NCBI GenBank assembly: GCA_036785325.1
Contig: JAXIVH010000018.1
Coordinates: 8,654,057-8,718,056 of the forward strand
Source of the DNA: Urophycis tenuis
Taxonomy: Eukaryota; Chordata; Actinopteri; Gadiformes; Phycidae
Length of the DNA stretch: 64,000 nucleotides
Direction of reading: 5' to 3'
Of this stretch, positions 32,027-43,607 are shown piece by piece. The number at the start of each line of letters is the position of its first letter. Within the stretch, counting starts at the first letter, position 1. A program made the position numbers and the translations under genes. The notes under the pieces are model-generated. The model had not been told where the DNA came from. It saw only the letters and a program-made list of their open reading frames with translations, and did no database searches.

Positions 32027-32885
32027 AAATACTGTTATTGCTGTCTTGTTTGAAATTAATTAATTTATTTTATTCATCAATATGTATAAAATATACTTAA
32101 ATACTAAAAGAACTTCCTTCTGCTCCTTAGTAATCCGTGTCCAAAATGATATAACAGCACACATGTACCTACAAACTAATAAAATTGAAAAATTTAATTT
32201 TCTCGAGGAAACGCTTTTTTTGCAGCAGCACCTGACCTGTAGAGTTCCTGGGTAAGATTTGTATGCGCTTCATTTAGCGGAGAATATCTCAACTGTTATA
32301 GACTATTATCACCCCATTGAACAATGTGGGATGTGTGCCAACATCTCTACCTGGGACAAAGTCCTGAAAATGACCACTACAGGTCAATGGGACTTTTTTT
32401 TCCCCCTTTATAGATATCTTCATACATTTCTACAAGATTAATGTTAATATTACGAGAAATACTTTTTGTATTACACTTTGTCTAAACACTTTGTCAGTGT
32501 TTGAAATAGCCTGGGTAAACCCAGCCAAGTCTGAAAGCAAACGTCCCTCATGTGGAGGGAGGTTTGAGGGGGGGAGGCGGTATCTGTAAGGTCAGATATT
32601 TAAGCATTTGTTGCAAGATGCATTATTAGTAGTGGAGTGGATAATGGAGTGTGAAACTTTCTTTCAAAAAATTGAAAATAAAATAAAGTGATACCTCAGT
32701 TATTACATTTTCAAATATATTTTTTTTAATACAAGGCCAATGATGTATTAACCAGCATTGGCAAAAAGTTATTACGTTATTGGTTCAACAACTTTATTAC
32801 ATTATTGGCAAGTTATTACGTTATTTGTTTTATTACATTTACATTATTAGGTTATTGGCCGTTATTACATTATCTGTTGCTACAA
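31265..32885. mobile_element. 1.6-kb DNA element with very long inverted ends
   Basis: The left end tgtagcaaccaataacgt and right end acattatctgttgctaca are inverse. Longer inverted blocks follow: attggccttgtattaaaaaa at about 31310 versus ttaatacaaggccaatgatg at 32725-32748, and attgcatcttgcaacagatg at 31425 versus ttgttgcaagatgcattatt at 32610. The right half carries several extra units of ttattacgttattgg. It inserted exactly at the 3' end of a SINE tail. No transposase and no clear target duplication are seen. The superfamily is unknown to me. Confidence 0.7.
31955..32530. repeat. Inner inverted pair GCTGGGTTTACCCAGGCTA
   Basis: gctgggtttacccaggctag near 31959 and atagcctgggtaaacccagc near 32505 are inverse copies and probably bound a smaller element nested inside the 1.6-kb one. 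A (CA)n run lies at 31993-32030 between them. Confidence 0.6.
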
Positions 32886-33957
32886 TTCCTTTCAGAGACA
32901 TTTAATGTATTTGTTTTGTTTCAGACAGACTTAACACACACAATTAAATCTATGAAGTTTGACATTCAATGCTTCTCCTTTTTGGCTTCTTAATCTCAAT
33001 AGGTCAATACAGAGATCAATTTATTTAATATTAGTATCAATTTAATGTATTAATATTGTTTACACATTGGACAATGTTCCATGCATATTTCCAGAGTGCC
33101 ATGCAAACCTTCATATTAGGAAAAAAGTGTGTTTAATGATGATATCAAAGATGTAATAGCGTGAAATATTGTCTAATAGTCCAGTCTTTTATGTTATGTA
33201 TTTCGTGTTAGACTCATAATAAAACTTCAGAGACAATTTGTTTAGAGACCAAATAACTATTAACCTTGGTGTACACAACTGCAAGAAGCCATAGCCAGTG
33301 GGAAATAGTGGAAAGAATGTACTGATTGTAAGTCGCTTTGGACAAAAACGTCTGCTAAATGTTAATGTATCATTCTGAATTGGGTGCTGATTTGGGTGCT
33401 AACTATAACAAAAACATCAGAACTTCAAGAATACAACCCCAAGTAGCACCTGCAGTACTCCTGCGTACCAGCAGAGGTACGCATACCACAGGTTGAAAAT
33501 ACTGCACTAGCACATTTATACTTGGACATAAGTGGGGGATTGTTCACTACTAAGTAACCAGCCCCTCCCCCTGCTCCCTCCAGACCCTGGTGAGCATACA
33601 GCCTTGTTGTAGCCTTGCAGGTCATACAACACTCTCCTGTTAGAGGGAGACTGTGTCTGGATGACATTACTGTTTACCTCCGGCCATGGTCCGCATGATG
33701 GAGTGATGTGTGTGTGTGTGTGTGTGGGAAGGGGGGGGCGGGGTGCATGTGTGCAAGCCCCAGCTATAAATGGCTGTGGAAAAGTCACTGTTAAATCCTT
33801 ATAAATGTGTATTTGGAAAGATACATCTAATGAGGCAAGGCAAGAAGCAGCACGTTCTCAGATTAACTCATTGTAGAGATAAGCTTTGCATAAGTCATGC
33901 AACTGTGATTACCCGATGAACGATCAACTCCCATACGATAAATGAAAGATAAAAAAC
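32886..33957 (-). other. pdlim4 intron with a SINE/LINE tail and (TG)n
   Basis: A 3' tail of the shared SINE/LINE type is at 33310-33370 (gattgtaagtcgctttggac, aaacgtctgctaaatg). A short (TG)n sits at 33708-33727 followed by a G-rich run. No other feature is recognised. Confidence 0.55.
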
Positions 33958-35058
33958 TAGGGATGCAGAGATACCACTTTTTTCAAACCGATACGATACC
34001 GATACTTTTATTTGTGTACTTGCCGATACCGAGTACCGATACCGATACTTTCTAGATTTGGTCTCTATAAAAGAAGTGCAATTCATTTGAACAGGCTATT
34101 CCAAGCCAAAACTAAACAGAGCTTTCTGGTTATAACAAAAAAAGCCTTCAAAGACAAAATGCCATCACATTAGACAAAATGTAAATATAACCAGATAAAG
34201 CGAATAACAACAAAAATAAATCACAAAAAGTTATCAGAACTATTGCTTAATAAGCACATTATCACATTTCAGTTATCAAAAGTATTCTTCTTTCAAGTAG
34301 GCCTACACAAACCATGTGGCACTATTCCCATGTTTCTTCAGAAAGGCTAAACAAATCAACGAACTATGTTGTCAAATGACGTCAACGTGATCTTTCACTT
34401 TATCATACACCTTTGGCAACATCACATCGGTGATGTGGAGGCGACTGGGAATCTCATATATGGGCTCTAGCACTTTTAAAAGACGGCGAAATCCGACATT
34501 ATCAACAACTGAAAGTGGCTGGTCATTGAGCGCTATGAAGTGAGTAAGTGCCTCTGTTATTTGTATTGCCCGTGAGTTGTCTTTGGACATTTTCTCTCGC
34601 TTTTGCAAGACGTCATAAGGTTGGCTGCTTCAGTCTTACGCCGCTAGCATTAGTGAACTCTGTGTACTAAGCACTATGGTGCGTCTTTCCTATGGGAGTA
34701 CTTTCCTTTCCGCCTCTCGACACCGTAGCATTACAGATCTTACAGTCTGCCGGATGACGCTTTATCTTAAAATATGCCCAAATCGCCGACATGACTTAGC
34801 CTACTGTTACGTCTTTTCGCAGCGAACATTCACACACACAAGCCTTTGGCAGAATCTCTGAGTTTCTGCTCATTCATTATCTCCCCCGAGTTAGTTAGGT
34901 AGGACAACTCATCTCTGCATACGGCCGGTTTGATGTAGGCTACTGGCATAGTGGTATCGGTGCGTGGTATCGGCAATTAAAAACGAATACGAGTACGAGT
35001 ATTTTAATGAAGTATCGGCCAGATACCCGATACTGGTATCGGTATCGGTGCATCCCTA
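33958..35058 (-). mobile_element. hAT element, internally deleted, perfect 8-bp target duplication
   Basis: The termini are TAGGGATGCAGAGATACC and its inverse ggtatcggtgcatcccta, with subterminal (ATCGGTACCGAT)-like units on both sides. TAAAAAAC is duplicated exactly at 33950-33957 and 35059-35066. Inside, the minus strand (34608-34372) still encodes part of a ZBED-type hAT transposase: SKDNSRAIQITEALTHFIAL, NDQPLSVVDNVGFRRLLKVL, EPIYEIPSRLHITDVMLPKV. The BED finger, catalytic core and dimerisation region are gone, so this is a deletion derivative that must have been mobilised in trans. Confidence 0.93.
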
Positions 35059-35134
35059 TAAAAAACGATTGAAGATTGGAAAATGGAAAGACTGCTCTGT
35101 TGACAATATATTTTTTTGTGTTTCCCCTTCTTCT

Positions 35135-35205
35135 GACAAATGTACTTAGTCGCTTTGGACAAAAGCGTCTGCTAAATTCCCTAAATGTAAATGTAAATAT
35201 AAACT
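35135..35205 (+). mobile_element. SINE/LINE shared 3' tail
   Basis: acttagtcgctttggacaaa, agcgtctgctaaattcccta and (aaatgt)n form the tail common to several fish SINEs and their partner LINE. Confidence 0.7.
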
Positions 35206-35243
35206 GAAATATGCATTTTCGGTGCTTTGGGCTTCATACTTAC

Positions 35244-35382
35244 ACAATGCCATTGCAGCAGCGGGTGCACTGGGGAATTTTCTGCAGCCCGGGTGAGGAC
35301 AGAGGAATGGGGCTGCCTAGCTTGGGGATTGGAGATCGCACCGGAGATTGCAGGCTTCTCATTGTTTCACTTGGAGACATAC
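35244..35382 (-). CDS. pdlim4: pdlim4 coding exon (linker and first LIM cysteines)
   Basis: The acceptor is atattcag and the donor is GTgtaagt. The exon completes a Gly codon split from the previous exon and encodes MSPSETMRSLQSPVRSPIPK, LGSPIPLSSPGLQKIPQCTR, CCNGIV. The serine/proline-rich part is the disordered linker before the LIM domain. CTRC supplies the first zinc-ligand pair. It ends in phase 2 (GT), which joins with the A at 30617 to give Val, so the LIM domain is read continuously across a 4.6-kb intron. Confidence 0.94.
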
Positions 35383-35439
35383 CTGAATATATAGACAAAG
35401 ACACTGATGTATAAGTACATATATAACATACAAATATAA

Positions 35440-35730
35440 GTTCCGAGTTCAGAGTTAATCTGAACCCTGCATAACAGTACTGTGCTCTTATTTGTTGTAT
35501 GTCTTGGCACTTTAATCGCTCATTGTAACTTGACACTTAGTCAGAGATGTTGTATACTAGCAATGGTTAATCTAGCAATTGAAATGCTTGAAACTTGTTC
35601 TGGTGACTTTCTTACTGTGTAACAGCAATGAAATGTTCCACCATCTTATAACAAATGTACTCTTTGTAAGTCGCTTTGGATAAAAGCGTCTGCCAAATGC
35701 TTTAAATGTAAATGTAAATATATGATGCCA
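35440..35730 (+). mobile_element. LINE/SINE 3' end
   Basis: aaccctgcataac, agagatgttgtatactagca, atggttaatctagcaattg and gtaagtcgctttggataaaa align with 43325-43525, the 3' end of a LINE with recognisable coding sequence. This copy is only the 3' UTR. Confidence 0.75.
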
Positions 35731-36759
35731 ATATATGATGCCTGGAAAATACAAAATGCCACGCAATAAGACAGAGGTTTTGTGTGTGGCTCCATCGGTG
35801 CCTCATGTGTTGATGCGATAAAGATAGATAAGGTTTTCTCTCTCTCTCTCTCTCTGGCCATTATTTCATGGCCTTCCACCCCTCCTCTCACGCTTTAATA
35901 GTATACACTTGTGTGTGTCTGTTTGTGTGTGTAATGACATGTCAAAGCTTGTCAATGCACTTTGGGCTTTTGAGCTGGGGGAGGGGGGCATACTCATAAT
36001 GACCACAGAACATTCACGCACACAGCACACACACACACACACACACAAACACACATAGTTAATAGCAGTAGTAAGGGAAGACGGAATCTAAAAAATGTAA
36101 ACCCTCTGTGTATATTGCTTCAGGAATGTTACAAGTTAACCAGCCTGTCAAATAGACAGGTTTGCTTTGAGCTACTGCAAGACTACCATCAGCAGCAGAC
36201 TCAAAACAAGCCTGTTAAGGCAGTGAATTCATATAATTTCCCTTTGTCTTTCTCTCCCTCTCTCTGAGGCCGACTCCATATCCCCCTATTTCTCATAGTC
36301 CTTTTTATTGTCCGCAGTCGCCTGACAGTAATTGTCATATGTTATGTTGACGACCACTGCTTTTGTGTCACTTGATCCCTCTTTTTTCATGTTACTCTGG
36401 ACTCGATACATCACTTCTTGGAAATTTTACATAAATCAGAGGTCAGAGAGGAAACCCCTGTCTCCCACTTAATTTGCTTTAATGGCATATTTTTGCAGCA
36501 AATTGCCCTGGTAAACTCCTGCAACCCGCCCACCCCTCATGGCCGGAGCCATTGGGGCACTTCATCTTCTCGGTGTCCTTCTTCTCTAACCTGTCATTCT
36601 GTCTCTCTCTCTCTCAATTGATTTTGTTTCTCTGTCTCCATTTGTATGCAATTGCACTCTGTGTTTCTACCTTCTCCCTCTGTCACATTCTCTCTTGCTC
36701 TGTCCATCTATAAAGGGGGGGGGGGGGGGGGGATGAAACAACAGTTAACAACATTTATA
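35731..36759 (-). other. pdlim4 intron with short microsatellites
   Basis: (CT)n at 35838-35857, (CA)n at 36018-36054 and a poly-G run of about 17 at 36716-36732. No gene is seen. L2 coding similarity begins shortly after the G run. Confidence 0.5.
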
Positions 36760-38325
36760 GGTTTTATGTCTGGCACAAATGGAGAAGTCAGAGGATTCGA
36801 TTGGAGCTTACTGCCCAATGGGCCGCTAGCACATTTGAAAGCCTTGTTCTTAGTTTTCACACCCAACCTGGAATTTCCTACAGATAATTCTATTTGCTGT
36901 AGTGTACCGCACTTCTGGGCCTTATTCAGAATTTGTATCTGAAGTTCTTGTCATATTTTGTCCTTAAAACAGATAGTCATTGTTGGAGGTATTCAATATT
37001 CATGTAGACGTTGAGAATGACAGCCTTAGCACTGCATTTATCTTATTATTAGACTCGATTGGCTTCTCTCAGAGTGTAAATAAACCCACTCACTGTTTTA
37101 ATCACACACTTAACCTGACATGTGGCATTGAAATTGAACATTCAATAATCTTTCCACAATATCCTCTTATCAGACCATTACTTGGTAATGTTTTAATTCA
37201 AACTGCTGGACTACACACCATTAGGTAAGAAATCCTACACTAGATGCCTATCTGATAGTGCTATAGCCACATTTACGGAAGCAATTCTATTTGCACTAAG
37301 CTCAATGCCATGTTGAAATACAACTGATGACCTTGCTAACTTTAATCCCGCACAAATTGATCATCTTATTGATAATACTGAATTAGAATGAATCTCGACT
37401 CTGTTGCACCCATGAGGAGGAGGGTAGGGGATGGCAGGAGACTGGCTCCATGGTGTACCTCACAAACCTTCAAGTTAAAGCAAACATCACAAATATCTAC
37501 AAGGAAATTGCGCTCTGCCAAACTGGAAGAAGATCGTTTAGTCTGGCTAGATAGTATTAAAACATAAAGGAAGGCTCTCTGAAATGCCAGAGCAGCCTAT
37601 TACTCATCATTAATAGAGGAAAATAAGAACAACCCCAGGTTTCTTTTAAGCACTGTAGCCAGGCTGATAGAGAGTCCTAGCTCTCTTGAGCCATGTATTC
37701 CTATAGCTATCAGTAGCAGCGATTTCATGAGCTTCTTTCTCACTTCTTTACCTGATATGATTAATCTGTCTTTATCAACAGGCTATGTACCACAGTCCAT
37801 TAAAGCAGCTGTAATCAAACCTCTGAGAAAGCCTATGCTTGATCCAAAGGTTCTAGCCAGACCTATATCTACAGACCTATATCTAACCTGCCCTTTCTCT
37901 CAAAGATCCTTGAGAAAGCAGTCGCCAATCAGTTGTGTGACTTTCTTCAGAACAATTACCTATTTGAGGACTTTCTGTCAGGATTTTGAGCACACCATAG
38001 CACAGAGACTGCACTGGTCGAAGGTACAAGTGACCTTCTAATTTCTACAGACGAAGGACTTGTCTCTCTTCTTGTTTTGTTAGATCTTAGTGCTGCATTC
38101 GACACCATTGACCATCAGATCTTATTACAGAGGCATTTACTTGGTATTATAGGAACCTCACTGAGCTGGTTCAAGTCTTATCTATCGGATAGATTTTAGT
38201 TTGTAGATGTTAATAATGAATCCTTCTTGCATGCCAAAGTTAACCAACCTGCTGCTGTCCAAGCACAAGGATCTGTGCTTGGACTGATTTAATTCACCTT
38301 ATATATGCTTCCTTTAGGTAGGTTG

Positions 38326-40310
38326 ATATACATCAGTAGATGCACTAAGACACATCATCAGTGATGGAACCTGGGGTCATCGGGTGTTTTGGGTCTTTCA
38401 ACATCATACACCCTTACCCAGGCGACCCAGTCGGGATTGATCAAGTCCTGACTTTTGTCTACATAGCATGTACCCACGGATCGCCCCTCTTGAACCACAA
38501 CCATCTAGGAGGCCTTCACAGCTGCCTCTGTGATGATTGTGATGGCCTTTCTCTGGCGTGAGCCTGTGATTCCAAGCAGGCTGTATGCTTTGTAGAGAGA
38601 TTGCGCTTCAAAGCCTCTACAGCCCACCTCTATTGGCACACACTGGGCACACCACCCCCGTCTGCGGCACTCCTCCACTAAGTCGGCATATTTACCACGC
38701 TTCCTCTCATTGGCCTCTTCCATGCGCTCCTCTCAGGGAACTGTCAGCTCCAGTAGGAACACCTGTTTTATTAAATCTGGGAACAGAAATATGTCTGGTC
38801 TCAGGGTGGTTTCCGCAATGTGGTCTGGAAATCTGAGCTGCTTCCCAGGTAAGCTTTCATCTGCCAGTCTGGTGCGGTTGCAAGGAGTCCCACTGCCCCC
38901 CCCTAGGCTGGGGCTTAGGCTTCTCCCCTGCTTGGACAAAAGTGATCACCTGGCTTGCTGGTCGGGAAGGCTTGTTCTGGGTGATGCTGGTGAAGATGGT
39001 TTCTGCTATCGCTATCCTTCTCCCAGGGCTTTTGGGCAACAGCTGAGGATATTCTCTAGCATTCCTCTTCTGAGGCGCAAGGGACATAATGGTGTGTCAA
39101 CCTTGCCACAACAAAAGAGGTTTGATGGGCTGGGTAAGACGTCACTGGATTCGGGTCACTGGATTCCCTGTACTGCAGCACCTGTCTTACATGGGTAACC
39201 ATGAACTCCTCATTCAGGCTAAAAATGGGGAGCTTCAGTTTGTTGCTCTGCCCATACAGAGCGATGCTACTCAGGCTTTGTGGCAGGCCCAGCCAGCTAT
39301 GGAGGTAATGACTGATCATCCTCACGAAGCCCTCTACTAATGTTATCGGGAATTCATACACAAGCAGGGGCCACAGAATCCTAGGGAGAACACCATACTG
39401 ATAGATCCAAACCTTATACTTACCTGGCAGTACCGACTTGTCTACTGCAGTCAGCCATGCTCCCGATGTGTGGCCTTGATAGATGCAGCATCCTTCAAGG
39501 TACAATCAAAGGTCTTGCTGAGGCCCCTGATGGGTTTCTCGGTGACTAATGGAATCTGGGTGCTGTCCAGAGAGAAGCAGAACTTGTCCGTCACTTTCCG
39601 TCTCTTGAGCACCAGGGACCTAGATTTTGCAGGCTTGAAACACATTTGAGCTCAGGTGGTGATCTTCTCCAAGCCCTGGAGGATCAATCGGCACCCTGGC
39701 ACTGACGTCGTTGTGACTGTCAGGTCATCCATAAAGGCTCTGATGGGGGGCTGACGGACTCCAGACTTGGTGAGCGGACCTCTGCACTCGGCTTCGGCTG
39801 ACTTGACCAGCATATTCATGGCCAAGGCAAAGAGGATCACTGAAATAGTACATCAAGTGATGATCCCTTTCTCCAGCCAATGCCACTCGGATGTGACTGT
39901 CCCAGATGTGACTCTCAGCTTGAAACTCTTGTAGTAGTCCATGTCCCTATTCTTACCTGGGACATGGTGCCGATCCAGCGCTGTTTCCACCATCTCATGG
40001 GGAATGGATCCATAAGCGCTGGTGAGGTCGAGCCACAGCACTGCTAGGTCTCCTTTCCCTTCTCTTGCCTCTCTGATCAACTGTTTGACCACACCTGTAT
40101 GCTCGAGGCATCCTGGAACCTTTGGGATTCCACCCTTCTTCGATGTACGTATTCTTCAGAAGTAACTCTGTCAACCGATGGGATAGGATGGTGAAGAATA
40201 TCTTCCCCTCAATGCTGAGCAGCGAGAAGGCAATATTATTAGGAAACACGCTATGCTTGCAAAAATCTGGCACATCCTGTCTCAAAAGGATGCAGAAAAA
40301 TGAGTCCATG
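38326..40310 (-). pseudogene. RLE-type LINE (R2/Hero/NeSL-like) in the L2 copy
   Basis: Minus-strand frames in order: SLLSIEGKIFFTILSHRLTE; VLWLDLTSAYGSIPHEMVET; AMNMLVKSAEAECRGPLTKS with the catalytic box PPIRAFMDDLTVTTTSVPGC; KYKVWIYQYGVLPRILWPLL; WLGLPQSLSSIALYGQSNKL; IAETIFTSITQNKPSRPASQ; RPDIFLFPDLIKQVFLLELT; RKRGKYADLVEECRRRGWCA. FMDD replaces the usual YADD. The late RPD-x-E arrangement resembles the restriction-like endonuclease placed after the reverse transcriptase in R2-group elements. At least four frame changes make it a pseudogene. The clade name is inferred from domain order. Confidence 0.82.
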
Positions 40311-40949
40311 GGTTTGTTACATCTCGGCCAGACTACAGCAACTCCCTATTATCAGGCTGTTCCAATAAGTCTCTAAAGACTTAATAGCTGATCCAGAATG
40401 CTGCTGCTCGTGTTCTGACAGGAACCAAGAGGAGAGATCATCTTACTCCCATACTAGCTGCTCTACACTGGCTCCCTGTAAAATCCAGAATATAATTTAA
40501 AATCCTTCTCCTACCCTACAAAGCTCTTAATGGTCAGGCACCATCATATCTTAGAGAGCTCATAATATCATACTATCCCACAAGACTACTGCGCTCCTTG
40601 AATGCAGGGTTACTTGTGGTTCAAAGAATATCTTGCTTTTAGACTAGGAACCACAGGTAAGAGCCAGAGCCTTCAGCTATCAAGCTTCTCTGCTGCATGG
40701 AATTAGACCACAAACTCATATAAGTTCGGGAGGCACACACCCTGTCTACATTTAAGAGTAAACTTAAAGCCTTCCTCTTCGATAAGGCTTATACTTAAGG
40801 CTGATAAAGCAGACACTGAACCACTACTATGTCACTAACTCATACTTTGTCGCCGAAGTATTGCGCTCTCTTGCCCAGGCTGCTATTATCATTGTCATTG
40901 TTATTGTTGTTATTTATCATTATTGTTTTTATCATATATTATTAATGTG

Positions 40950-41125
40950 CATAGGAATGCACAATCTAGATATAACTATTAGTCAAATTCTTCTTCTTTA
41001 CACCGATACATTAAATTAATGGAAGCTAAACGACTGAACTTCGAGATTTAATTCAAACTGTATTACAAAGGTCTACTACCATATGGCTGTGCTATGTATT
41101 TTTCATTTTTGTAAACTTTAGAGAT
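40950..41125 (+). repeat. Unnamed dispersed repeat in L2 3' UTR
   Basis: This is the partner of 24225-24410 in opposite orientation. It starts tgtgcataggaatgcacaat and contains ggaagctaaacgactgaact and tgtattacaaaggtctact. Since it interrupts the L2 3' UTR here but lies in other sequence at 24 kb, it is a mobile or dispersed unit rather than part of L2. Confidence 0.6.
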
Positions 41126-41432
41126 ATTTGCGATAAAAAAAATGCTAATAAACTCATGGAGATAACATTGAGCCTAGCTTTTCAATTGTTACATTTGCTA
41201 CGCTATTCACTCCATAAGTAAACTCTGTATCCCTTCATCAAGCCTAAACTGTGCCATGTTCCCCCCCCTTTTCTCTCTCTCCCGTTCAACCCACACAGCC
41301 GAGGCAGAAGGACACCCACCCTAAGCCTGGTCTGTCTGAGGTTTCTGCCTGTTAAAAGGCAGTTTTTCCTTGCCACTGTCGCATAATGAAAAGTGCTTGC
41401 TCATGGTGGGAATCGTTGGGTCTCTCTCAAAA

Positions 41433-42814
41433 CAGGGTATCTGCACATTTTTTAAGAGGAAATTTAAAGACTTTTAAGACCTTTTTAAGTCCTCTAAAAG
41501 GAAAATTTAAGACTTTATCACGGCAAAAAAAAGGAAATTGCAGCACCACAGAATGGTGTGGCGAAGCGTGGGGCGGCTCAGCTCACCAGAGAGCTCAAGA
41601 CAGGCCACAAACAACTTTTATACCAGGCGCTGATTCGCCTTACAATCCTGACATGGTTGACTCTGTATGTATAAAGTTTCAGCCTTTAAGGTATTTCAGG
41701 TCATTTCTAAATTTTGGCCCCTCAGTTTGAAAAAGACATGGAGCAGCCACAAGACATTACAAAAGCCCACAAAATACACAAAAGTTAAAGTATTTATCAT
41801 CCTTTCTCTAAATTATGGGTAAATGCAAGCACATCTATGCATAGACCTAATGAATGAAGACCCAGTCAGACAATTGTAGGAAAAATAATATATTTAAAAT
41901 GCCTTGTTCAGCTCTCAGTGCTGTGTAGACGTCAACAATTGGATTAATGCCAACCTGGCAATCCAAAGGCTTAAGCATATGAAATACATAAAATAAAATA
42001 ATAAAGTAATGCTGTGTAGAAGTCAACAACTGGATTAATGCCAACCTGGCAATCCAAAGCATATGAAATATATAAAATAAAACATATATAACAGTATACA
42101 AGCAGAAGCATGAAAACAGTCATGCTTACATGATATGACAAATTAGAGAAATCGCAAAGCCCTCATGAAAATGATGACGTTAATTTATCATCGACTAAAC
42201 TGCAGCTCTCTCTCTCGCGCGCGCGCTTACGCACCCGAACGAACGCACACACACTCATAAACGCACGCACGCACAAGCCTGCCCCCACATTATGAACATT
42301 TGTTACCTGCGAGTTTCCGTGTATTTCAAAAGTAATCCTGAAGAGGACACGGCGAAGTGTGGTGTGGGACCATTTTGATTTAAACTAGTTCACTGCCAAC
42401 ACTGCGAAGCTGTGTATAAGTAGGCTACAACACGGCCACGACTTAAATTATGTACTACTTGAACAACGCGCATCCAAGAGGTTAGTTAGCCTGTTAGCAG
42501 TGTTTTGCTAGCCCATACAGGGAGAGCTGTCGTGGTGTAGAACCATCAACGCAACGCATTCCTCAATCACCTAATTCTACTCGTTAGTCATGTAATGATG
42601 CAGGTTGCACCCACATAGATCGAAGTGCTGCCCCCAGATGGTGCACTGGTCAAAATGTGGATTTAAAAAATAATTGACGAGACGGACTCGGCACGACATG
42701 AAATTTAAGACCTCCTTATCGGAAATTCTAGAATTCAAGACATTTTAAGACCTTAAAAATCGAAAAATGTATTTAAGACTTTTTAAGACTTTTTAAGGAC
42801 CCGCGGGGACCCTG
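41433..42814. mobile_element. 1.38-kb hAT-type element in the L2 3' UTR
   Basis: The termini are CAGGGTATCTGCAC and gcggggaccctg (inverse CAGGGTCCCCGC). The subterminal sequence on both sides repeats (ttaaga)-type units such as gacttttaagacctttttaa and taagactttttaagactttt. A direct TCAAAA repeat flanks the element and the L2 sequence resumes exactly after it. The interior has a roughly 92-bp tandem duplication (ggattaatgccaacctggca at about 41940 and 42030) and no transposase, so it is non-autonomous. Confidence 0.85.
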
Positions 42815-42959
42815 TCAAAAACAGTTTTGGTCTAGACTTGCTCAGTTTGTAAAGCGTCTTGAGATAATTTCTGTTATGAATTGGTGCTATATAAATACAA
42901 TTTTATTAAATTGAATTAAAGCTCAAACTGTTACTAAGCAGGTATTTGCTTGATTATAG

Positions 42960-43535
42960 AAGCCCCTCTTTCTCACATAAGCAGCTTGATTCCCATCAGT
43001 CTGGCTTCAAGCAGAGATGGCCCTCCTGACAGTGACAGAGTCTCTTCGTGCTGCCAAAGCCTCTTCCCCCTATTCCCCTCTCCTTCCCCCCCTCAGACAC
43101 TCTGATTGCAACACGCATCTCAGAATGTTTGGCAGACATCAGCTCTTGGACAACTGTGTTGCGTACCTCCATCACTAAAAGGAGGAAAAGGTTGGATGGC
43201 GAAAGCACAACTCTTCTCCGTTTTGACACCGCAGTGGAGGAACGAGCTCCCTGCCAATGTCAGGACTGCGGAGTCACTCCCCATCTTCCGGAAGAGACTC
43301 AAGACTCACTTGTTCAGAGTTCACCTGAACCCTGCATAAAATCCATCCTCATGCTCTTATATGTTGTACATCTGGCACTTTTATCGCTCTTTGTAACTTG
43401 GCACTTAACCAGAGATGTTGTATACTAGCAATGGTTAACCTAGCAATTGTTCCGGTGACTCTCTTACTATATTAGCAGTAATTAAATGTATAAAAGTGTC
43501 TGCTAAATGCCCTAAATGTACATGTAAATGTATCA
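42960..43535 (+). pseudogene. LINE C-terminal part and 3' end (L2/CR1-like)
   Basis: Blocks read ALLTVTESLRAAKAS, TRISECLADISSW (a reverse transcriptase thumb-region motif) and, in another frame, LPANVRTAESLPIFRKRLKT, HLFRVHLNPA. The 3' UTR matches 35440-35730 and ends in the tail gtctgctaaatgccctaaat. A large internal deletion joins the N-terminal RT motif directly to the C-terminus. Confidence 0.75.
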
Positions 43536-43559
43536 CATACAGAGACAACGACACCGACA

Positions 43560-43599
43560 CACACACGCATGAACGCACACACACACACACACACACACT
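43560..43599. repeat. (CA)n microsatellite next to a pdlim4 donor
   Basis: About 40 bp of CA dinucleotide ending 8 nt from the splice donor at 43607 of the next pdlim4 exon. It is read on the minus strand as (TG)n just inside the intron, where length variation could affect splicing. Confidence 0.85.
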
Positions 43600-43607
43600 C
43601 AGGTCAC

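Larger units (their letters stand above)
36760..42920 (+). pseudogene. L2-type LINE, broken by two large insertions
   Basis: The endonuclease C-terminal part appears at 36980-37230 (FNIHVDVENDSLSTAFILLL, DSIGFSQSVNKPTHCFNHTL). The linker and reverse transcriptase follow at 37400-38320: GYVPQSIKAAVIKPLRKPML, then LLVLLDLSAAFDTIDHQILL, SWFKSYLSDRF. The C-terminal domain resumes at about 40310 (SLKT, ARVLTGTKREDHLTPIL-like sequence, ALHWLPVKSRI). The 3' UTR has cagtttttccttgccactgt, cttgctcatggtgggaatcg and, after another insertion, ttgagataatttctgttatg with attggtgctatataaataca, ending in (AATTG)n near 42915. Sequence around the catalytic YADD is missing at the first insertion. Many stops are present. 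Confidence 0.88.

Noticed and set aside
43048..43428. 126-codon plus-strand frame as a possible gene
   Set aside because: It is the joined remnant of a LINE reverse transcriptase with an internal deletion, followed by a known LINE/SINE tail.
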